Shown: one piece after another, positions 61,601 through 64,000 of the stretch
How positions within the stretch are numbered: the stretch's first letter is position 1
Layout: each line of letters begins with the position of its first letter
Assembly: GCF_048771995.1 (NCBI RefSeq)
Contig: NC_133037.1
Location: 2,485,001 to 2,549,000, forward strand
From: Taeniopygia guttata
Lineage: Eukaryota > Chordata > Aves > Passeriformes > Estrildidae
Direction: 5' to 3'
DNA length: 64,000 bases
Program-made: the position numbers and the translations under genes
Notes under the pieces: generated by a model
Told to the model about the DNA's origin: nothing
Databases searched by the model: none
The model's input: only the letters and a program-made list of their open reading frames with translations

Positions 61601-63404
61601 TATCCAGCTGAGATCAAGAACAGCCTTGTTCCTTCCCCACTCACCTGCCACCTTCCGTGCTGTTGACTGGCAGCTCATCTCCATCCTTCCTCCAGGATAA
61701 TTTAAAACTGTGTTTCAAGTGGGAATCATACTCAGCCTGGCATTTCAATAAAATGGAATGTGATTTCAGCACTCGGGGGTTCTTCGGAGTAACAACAAGT
61801 TTTGTAGCATCTGATTGATCACAGAAAAACACTTTGATTAGGTGAGAGAGGGGCTATTATATCAAATTTTCTCCAAGCACTTCATCTACACAAATCAACT
61901 TCAGGAGCAAAAATCATGTCTATTTTTGTCATATATACAAACATTTCAAGTCAAGGATGGTGGGGTTTGAAATAGATATTTGCCAGGATTTCTTTTTTTT
62001 TTTTTTTATCTTCAAACATTTTTTTATCTTCAAACATTTTTTTTTCTTGAAACATTTTTTAGTGTGCTCCAAACCAAAGAGCTCCAGAAAAAAAAAAATT
62101 CACAAAAAATAAAAAAGGTACAGGTGAAAATCCTTGTTAGCAGCTTGTCATGAAATGGATGATAAAAAAAAAAAGGTTTGAATATGATTTTTATGTCTAA
62201 TTGCCATTTGAAATAAGCTTTGGCAATGATCCAAGAAAAATTACAAGCCTATTAAAGTCAAGTGAGAAAAAATTATTGCAATCAAGTTTGTTCTTTTAAT
62301 TGACTATAATCTGAATGCAGAAACAGATGAATAAGTAAGAAGAAAACGCTAAGCTGAATTTATTTTTGCAGTGAAATGTTGCTCTGTGAGATTTTCATTG
62401 TACATTTTCATGTTTATTACCACTGTAAAATTCCCAAAGCCAAGGGAGTGGGTGGAAATGGAACACAAAGAATGGGCTTTTTCCTCAAGTTTGTCACAGC
62501 AAACCTACATCAGAGAGCTTTGCTAATTGAGTATTTAAGTGTTTGGTTTTTAGGTTTTTTTTTTTTCTTTTTTTTCTTTTTTTTTTGAGCTGCAGCACAA
62601 GGGATGGATCTCAAATTTCAAAGTAAACGCATCTGAGGATTTTTATTTGCTCTGTTTAAAAATATTTATCAACAAACAGGCAAAACCCAGTGCAAAGTCC
62701 TTCAACCAGCAGCACCCTGCAACGTGTTTGGTGCCCACTGTGGGAGTTATCCAGTTTGGGATGTGCATTCTGATCAACAGATCAGGAAGGAATTTTAGGG
62801 AAAGGAATCCCACAGCTCAGGGGGAAGCAGGAACACATCTGGATCAACAAAGACCCCACCAAGCTCAGGAGCACAGGGAAGGCTCCCAAGGGTCAGCCAA
62901 GAGCTGAGTGTAACAGGGCAGTGACAAAAAGGAGGCAAAATCCTTTCAAGTTAATATGTAAATGCAAATTTTTGGTGGCTTGTGCAGCTTCTGCAAGAAT
63001 CCAGAAGAAAATGAGCAGCATGTGAGAAATCCAGCTGAAAAGTTGGGACTGTTTTAAAGGCTCATATATATATATATATGAGGCCTGTGACAATTTTAGG
63101 TTGTAATATCCAGAGAATTCCTAAAGTCACAGGACTGAATATTCACTACTTCCTGAAAAACATAAAATCTTAGCATAAAATACATAAAAATTGTCATAAA
63201 ATCTTAGCAACTGTGAAAGATTTTTTTCTTTTCTCACCCCTTATATCCAGATTAGCAGTGATTGCTCTTTTCCCCACAGAATTTGAAGCCCAGCAGGCGT
63301 AGGACCCCGAATCCTCCTTCTTCGCATCCCTGATCTCCAGGGTGCCGTTCTTGTTTAACTCGTAGTGAAACGTTGAAAGGGGCTCTATGCTGTCATCTTT
63401 AGTC
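40397..63404 (-). CDS. CHL1: CHL1 (close homolog of L1), 3' part: 15 coding exons
   Basis: Single-pass neural cell-adhesion receptor of the L1 immunoglobulin superfamily, which acts at the neuronal surface in neurite growth, migration and synapse function and couples to the ankyrin/spectrin skeleton. The exons join as 63404-63238, 61810-61645, 60491-60367, 57991-57890, 57693-57496, 56349-56279, 53911-53689, 52483-52368, 52202-51998, 51767-51645, 50265-50086, 44191-44030, 43401-43270, 42551-42479 and 40613-40397. All borders are GT-AG and all phases agree, giving 752 residues without a stop. Order: Ig5 second half (1-57), Ig6 (58-153), FN3-1 (154-253), FN3-2 (254-351), FN3-3 (352-458), FN3-4 (459-559), partial FN3-5/stalk (560-625), TM helix (626-647), cytoplasmic tail (648-752). 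About ten N-glycosylation sequons lie in the ectodomain. FIGAY and the ATFPLHA end identify CHL1 rather than NRCAM, NFASC or L1CAM. The gene is 5'-incomplete only because the window ends. Human CHL1 is about 1200 residues, so roughly 60% is present. Confidence 0.97.
41164..41319. repeat. Degenerate 78-bp tandem duplication
   Basis: Two adjacent diverged copies, each with aactggg(a/g)aaaa-accaaag(t/c)agaat, tctgca-ctgcag and cagt(a/g)aaaattcc. The accaaag element recurs at 41185 and 41263. Confidence 0.8.
42121..42168. repeat. Imperfect inverted repeat (hairpin)
   Basis: Arm aaacccactgaag pairs with cttcagtgggcttt, ten perfect pairs plus a bulge, across a loop of about 21 nt. ttgacttcagtgggcttt resembles a short motif common in old amniote repeats, so this may be a transposon relic. 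Confidence 0.6.
42479..42551 (-). CDS. CHL1: CHL1 exon: proximal cytoplasmic tail with HPD motif
   Basis: 73-nt exon encoding [18 protein letters not shown] followed by IFGEY. The HPD tripeptide (42523-42531) matches the CHL1 tail motif reported to recruit Hsc70 and cysteine-string protein. GEYS-DSDE shows that no RSLE endocytic insert is present at the next junction. Donor is ATAG|GTAAAT; acceptor is tttgtacag. Confidence 0.97.
42552..43269 (-). other. CHL1 intron between TM exon and first tail exon
   Basis: 718-bp intron, largely occupied by a CR1 copy (42708-42920). Nothing else recognised. Confidence 0.8.
42708..42920 (-). mobile_element. CR1 LINE 3' end
   Basis: Complement of the CR1 tail with strong matches: actcatggaatggtttgggt, tggaagggaccttaaatccc, ggtgctccaagccctgccca and agagatggagcatccaccac. 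Same orientation as CHL1, inside an intron. Confidence 0.93.
43270..43401 (-). CDS. CHL1: CHL1 exon: transmembrane helix
   Basis: 132-nt exon. After [13 protein letters not shown] comes a 22-residue hydrophobic helix starting [12 protein letters not shown] and ending ICFV (43298-43363). The stop-transfer basic cluster RRNKGGKYS follows. KGGKYSV corresponds to the membrane-proximal RGGKYSV element linked to ezrin-radixin-moesin binding in the family, here with Lys for Arg. Donor is TCAG|GTAAAT. Confidence 0.98.
43402..44029 (-). other. CHL1 intron upstream of TM exon
   Basis: 628-bp intron. No repeat or gene recognised. Confidence 0.8.
44030..44191 (-). CDS. CHL1: CHL1 exon: partial FN3-5 and juxtamembrane stalk
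   Basis: 162-nt exon encoding [12 protein letters not shown]..., [15 protein letters not shown] and [17 protein letters not shown]1 has four full FN3 repeats followed by this incomplete fifth segment. From memory, BACE1 cleaves mouse CHL1 between Gln and Asp in this stalk; the aligned residues here are Glu-Asp (44052-44057). Donor is AGAG|GTGAGA; the acceptor is ccgtag followed by GTAAAG. Confidence 0.96.
45000..45058 (+). mobile_element. Possible CR1 scrap
   Basis: catggagggatcttctacaa, then aagtgtccctgtcctcgatg and gcaggag weakly resemble the CR1 3' region. Short and uncertain. Confidence 0.3.
49892..49948. repeat. Two-copy 29-bp tandem repeat
   Basis: cctccaattcaagctgagt followed by (c/t)actttcc occurs twice in a row (49892 and 49921) with one substitution. 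Confidence 0.9.
50086..50265 (-). CDS. CHL1: CHL1 exon: second half of FN3 domain 4
   Basis: 180-nt exon, markedly GC- and CpG-richer than its surroundings. It contains NET, NVS and NHS sequons and the F-strand signature [21 protein letters not shown]. It ends LAQG plus a split Ser codon. Donor is GGCA|GTAAGT; acceptor is cccttgcag. It precedes the largest intron in the window (5.9 kb). Confidence 0.97.
50630..50945 (+). mobile_element. CR1 LINE 3' end, old subfamily
   Basis: Follows the CR1 plan: aagatccacctggacacgag, gaagaacttccccgtggagt, gacagagcactggaac, attccagagccatctggaca, ctgaccgagatgactctgtg and cccttccaaactcaacca. Antisense to CHL1. Confidence 0.75.
50817..50850. repeat. Perfect 13-bp inverted repeat
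   Basis: atatccccagtga and tcactggggatat are exact complements across an 8-nt loop. It lies inside the CR1-like element. Confidence 0.85.
51645..51767 (-). CDS. CHL1: CHL1 exon: first half of FN3 domain 4
   Basis: 123-nt exon encoding [24 protein letters not shown]...[12 protein letters not shown], the A-C' strands of FN3-4. Donor is ATAA|GTATGT; acceptor is gtcttccag. Length and phase match the equivalent exon expected for an L1-family FN3 half-domain. Confidence 0.97.
51998..52202 (-). CDS. CHL1: CHL1 exon: second half of FN3 domain 3
   Basis: 205-nt exon in phase 0. It begins [12 protein letters not shown] and carries the signature [20 protein letters not shown], the F-G region of FN3-3, then FETPEG. 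Acceptor is ctcctcgcag; donor is GGAG|GTAAGA. The terminal g pairs with 'tc' of the next exon to give Val. Confidence 0.97.
52368..52483 (-). CDS. CHL1: CHL1 exon: first half of FN3 domain 3
   Basis: 116-nt exon encoding [16 protein letters not shown]...[21 protein letters not shown], the A-C strands of FN3-3 with its core Trp and an NST sequon. The donor AAG|GTTACA departs from the usual GTRAG but is fixed by frame and by the next exon. The intron that follows is only 165 bp. Confidence 0.95.
52484..53688 (-). other. CHL1 intron between FN3-2 and FN3-3
   Basis: 1205-bp intron. No repeat family recognised. Confidence 0.75.
53689..53911 (-). CDS. CHL1: CHL1 exon: remainder of FN3 domain 2
   Basis: 223-nt exon, phase 0 start. 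It encodes [18 protein letters not shown], the [17 protein letters not shown]-strand signature, an NIT sequon and a final SGED. Donor is ACA|GTGAGT; acceptor is cttttccccag. A recent 75-bp tandem duplication begins 65 bp upstream of the acceptor in transcript orientation. Confidence 0.97.
53976..54125. repeat. 75-bp tandem duplication, two near-identical copies
   Basis: Copies 53976-54050 and 54051-54125 share gagggggatggttttggaat, gtgtgatacaacactg(g/a)gat and agaaaaagggcaaaaccccc, with about two substitutions. It lies in the intron 65 bp upstream of the acceptor of exon 53689-53911. Confidence 0.97.
54363..54715. repeat. 355-bp dispersed duplication, copy 1
   Basis: Shares with 57009-57366 the blocks cagcaagttgggtcattaaa, gtgcaactgctggg, cttgtca-gaga-atcctc and ctctgaaaatgc-ct-cttta, and ends in ctttaataat. 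Same orientation, diverged to roughly 75%. Not a family I know. Confidence 0.85.
55448..55515 (-). mobile_element. CR1 LINE terminal fragment
   Basis: gattcattaaagttggaaag, gacctccaagatcaaatcca and actttt match the complement of a CR1 3' end. Very short. Confidence 0.7.
56279..56349 (-). CDS. CHL1: CHL1 exon: first part of FN3 domain 2
   Basis: Short 71-nt exon encoding [13 protein letters not shown] and EMVMKWE, the A and B strands of FN3-2 with the core Trp. It ends exactly at a codon boundary (phase 0) with a strong donor GAG|GTAAGG. It is flanked on both sides, at about 1.6 kb and 0.7 kb, by the two copies of a 355-bp direct repeat. Confidence 0.95.
56350..57495 (-). other. CHL1 intron between FN3-1 and FN3-2
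   Basis: 1146-bp intron carrying copy 2 of the 355-bp duplication. Nothing else recognised. Confidence 0.8.
57009..57366. repeat. 355-bp dispersed duplication, copy 2
   Basis: Second diverged copy of 54363-54715, 2646 bp away in the same orientation and in the neighbouring CHL1 intron. The two copies flank exon 56279-56349. Confidence 0.85.
57496..57693 (-). CDS. CHL1: CHL1 exon: second half of FN3 domain 1
   Basis: 198-nt exon. It encodes IIEFEENRW, then WQELSRVPG with an NDT sequon, and the F-strand/G-strand signature [20 protein letters not shown] with the tyrosine-corner residues of an FN3 fold. It ends ATPPA in phase 1, splitting an Ala codon. Donor is G|GTAAAC. Confidence 0.96.
57890..57991 (-). 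CDS. CHL1: CHL1 exon: first half of FN3 domain 1
   Basis: 102-nt exon. It begins with the FN3 A-strand signature [12 protein letters not shown] and carries the conserved B-strand Trp in [10 protein letters not shown], plus an NRS sequon. Donor is AATG|GTAGGA and acceptor tttctcag. It is separated from the second half of FN3-1 by an intron of only 196 bp. The two-exon layout of each FN3 domain is kept throughout the gene. Confidence 0.96.
58150..58385 (+). mobile_element. LTR-like segment with repeated TATA motif
   Basis: Promoter-like order on plus: gaccaatggaattaatgttc (CCAAT-type), two tctctataaaagaga motifs (58301-58340), then gaataaatgctcagtttgcc (poly(A) signal), ending gaaattgca. It resembles the U3-R part of an avian retroviral LTR. 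Borders and target duplication are not resolved. Antisense to CHL1. Confidence 0.5.
59668..59850 (-). mobile_element. CR1 LINE 3' end
   Basis: Complement of CR1: agagaatcattaaatcacaa, aatgggttggaaaaaacctt, aaagattatctaatttcagc, ccctgccatgggcagggaca and cttagaccaggctggcc. Confidence 0.92.
60367..60491 (-). CDS. CHL1: CHL1 exon: second half of Ig domain 6
   Basis: 125-nt exon with a pyrimidine-rich acceptor (run of T, then gccctgcag) and donor G|GTAAGG. It contains the hallmark [12 protein letters not shown] with the second Ig6 cysteine, followed by [11 protein letters not shown]. It ends Ig6 and leads directly into FN3-1. The last base plus 'at' of the next exon gives the Asp of VLDVPDPP, the Ig-FN junction typical of the L1 family. 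Confidence 0.96.
60492..61644 (-). other. CHL1 intron inside Ig6
   Basis: 1153-bp intron containing a (TA)n microsatellite at 61341-61395. No other repeat recognised. Confidence 0.8.
61341..61395. repeat. (TA)n microsatellite
   Basis: Alternating TA run with short interruptions (acatatatatatatatata, then atgtatataataatatata). Confidence 0.93.
61645..61810 (-). CDS. CHL1: CHL1 exon: first half of Ig domain 6
   Basis: 166-nt exon. It encodes the A-to-D strand half of Ig6, with the first disulfide cysteine in ILLKCQAE and the core Trp in LSWRKDG. Mammalian CHL1 has the integrin-linked tetrapeptide DGEA after this Trp; here residues DGDE occupy the place (61674-61685). An NST sequon follows. 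The donor AG|GTGAGT is strong. The acceptor has a weak, interrupted pyrimidine tract (ctgtgatcaatcag), but frame and homology both fix it. Confidence 0.95.
61992..62060. repeat. T-run with three-copy 17-18-bp repeat
   Basis: After a T-run, the unit tttttatcttcaaacatt occurs twice and a diverged form (tttttcttgaaacatt) a third time. Confidence 0.85.
62547..62586. repeat. Poly(T) with C interruptions
   Basis: Long T-run broken by single C residues; on the CHL1 strand this is an A-rich tract. Confidence 0.9.
63238..63404 (-). CDS. CHL1: CHL1 exon: second half of Ig domain 5
   Basis: First visible exon, 167 nt, with acceptor ...ctttag and donor G|GTGAGA. It encodes 55 whole codons with the I-set signature NGTLEI...[11 protein letters not shown], including the C-terminal disulfide cysteine of Ig5 (F strand, Y-x-C) and an NGT glycosylation sequon. 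The exon begins and ends inside codons; the last base (g) joins 'at' of the next exon to make Asp. The partner exon carrying the first half of Ig5 lies beyond 64000. Confidence 0.95.
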
Positions 63405-64000
63405 CTAAAGGTGATAAAAACAGGCCTGGGTTACTGCAGGAAGAGTTAGTTCATGGTTAGGGGTTATTGCAGGGGAATTTTAGGACTCGGTTTTGCCACT
63501 GAGAAATTAAAGTCAGGATTAGTGAGAGTCCTGCACACCAAACCCACAGAGACAGAGCCTAAAAAGTTCTTTAAAATACTCTGTCTTTAATCTACAGCTG
63601 CCACCTGCAATTTTATTGCACCTGTCAGCTGCTGTGACAATCCTGTGATTTCCAAACCTATGGAAACATGTCCAGGTAAATGTGTTCTGTAAGTCACTGT
63701 GTTTCCACCTCAACAGTGTGCCCAAACTTGAAGGGTTGCCAGCATTAAACTGATGAAGCTGCAGCAGGATTTGGCTATAAACAGCATGGTTTTGCTTAAT
63801 GTATAGCCTGGCATTTGTCTCAAACAGGTAATGGGGACTTCCAGGAAATCTTTTTTTTCCAAACCAATTCTTCAGAATTCTTGAAAGAGCATTTAAACAC
63901 AGAGAATTTAAATTATATCCAGTTTTGTTGCACATTTATATTCTTAGCTCTGTAGAAATAGTAGGTAGCAGACTTTTCAAACTTGTTTCACATGAAAAAA
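63405..64000 (-). other. CHL1 intron, incomplete at the window edge
   Basis: The intron upstream of the first visible exon runs off the window; the first half of Ig5 lies beyond it. No repeat recognised. Confidence 0.75.

Larger units (their letters stand above)
61811..63237 (-). other. CHL1 intron between Ig5 and Ig6
   Basis: 1427-bp intron rich in simple sequence: T-run and 17-18-bp repeats at 61992-62060, T/C tract at 62547-62586 and (TA)n at 63063-63080. No gene or transposon recognised. Confidence 0.8.

Noticed and set aside
40397..63404. Assignment to NRCAM, NFASC or L1CAM
   Set aside because: Those paralogues have FIGQY and C-termini unlike ATFPLHA; the tail lacks RSLE and has HPD, as in CHL1.
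1..64000. CRISPR arrays, operons, prophage or plasmid features
   Set aside because: No regularly spaced repeats, no dense coding. Introns and CR1 elements show a vertebrate nuclear genome.

Overview
This is vertebrate nuclear DNA, almost certainly from a bird and probably a songbird. The window is mostly non-coding and AT-rich. It carries many truncated CR1 LINE 3' ends with the base composition typical of passerine CR1, and three solo-LTR-like segments of avian endogenous retroviral type. The coding sequence is split into short exons with GT-AG borders. There are no operons, Shine-Dalgarno sites, CRISPR arrays or other prokaryotic features.

One protein-coding gene is supported. The right-hand third (about 40.4-63.4 kb, minus strand) holds the last 15 coding exons of CHL1 (close homolog of L1), a neural cell-adhesion molecule of the L1 family. 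Joined at their splice sites, these exons give one uninterrupted 752-residue C-terminal frame. It runs from the second half of Ig domain 5, through Ig6, four fibronectin type III (FN3) domains and a partial fifth, to one transmembrane helix and a cytoplasmic tail ending in ATFPLHA and a stop at 40397. The signal peptide, Ig1-4 and the promoter lie beyond base 64000. The FIGAY ankyrin-binding motif and the C-terminal sequence separate CHL1 from NRCAM, NFASC and L1CAM, which have FIGQY and different C-termini.

Below 40397 lies the CHL1 3' UTR. A proximal poly(A) signal is at 40211-40216 and a possible distal one at 35661-35666. A perfect 12-bp hairpin sits in the distal part. The rest, about 1-35.6 kb, contains no recognisable gene. 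By vertebrate synteny it should be the start of the gene-poor interval between CHL1 and CNTN6; this is inference. It contains CR1 fragments, LTRs, small tandem repeats, a 113-bp direct duplication and a compact CpG-rich palindrome at about 17.54 kb.

No new biological system was found. The observations most worth checking are: the integrin-linked DGEA motif of mammalian CHL1 Ig6 reads DGDE here; the residue matching the reported BACE1 cleavage point is Glu rather than Gln; a sequence of about 355 bp occurs as two diverged direct copies on either side of the first FN3-2 exon; and a nearly perfect 75-bp tandem duplication lies just upstream of the next exon's acceptor. Every assignment comes from reading the sequence and from remembered family knowledge; no alignment or database search was run.
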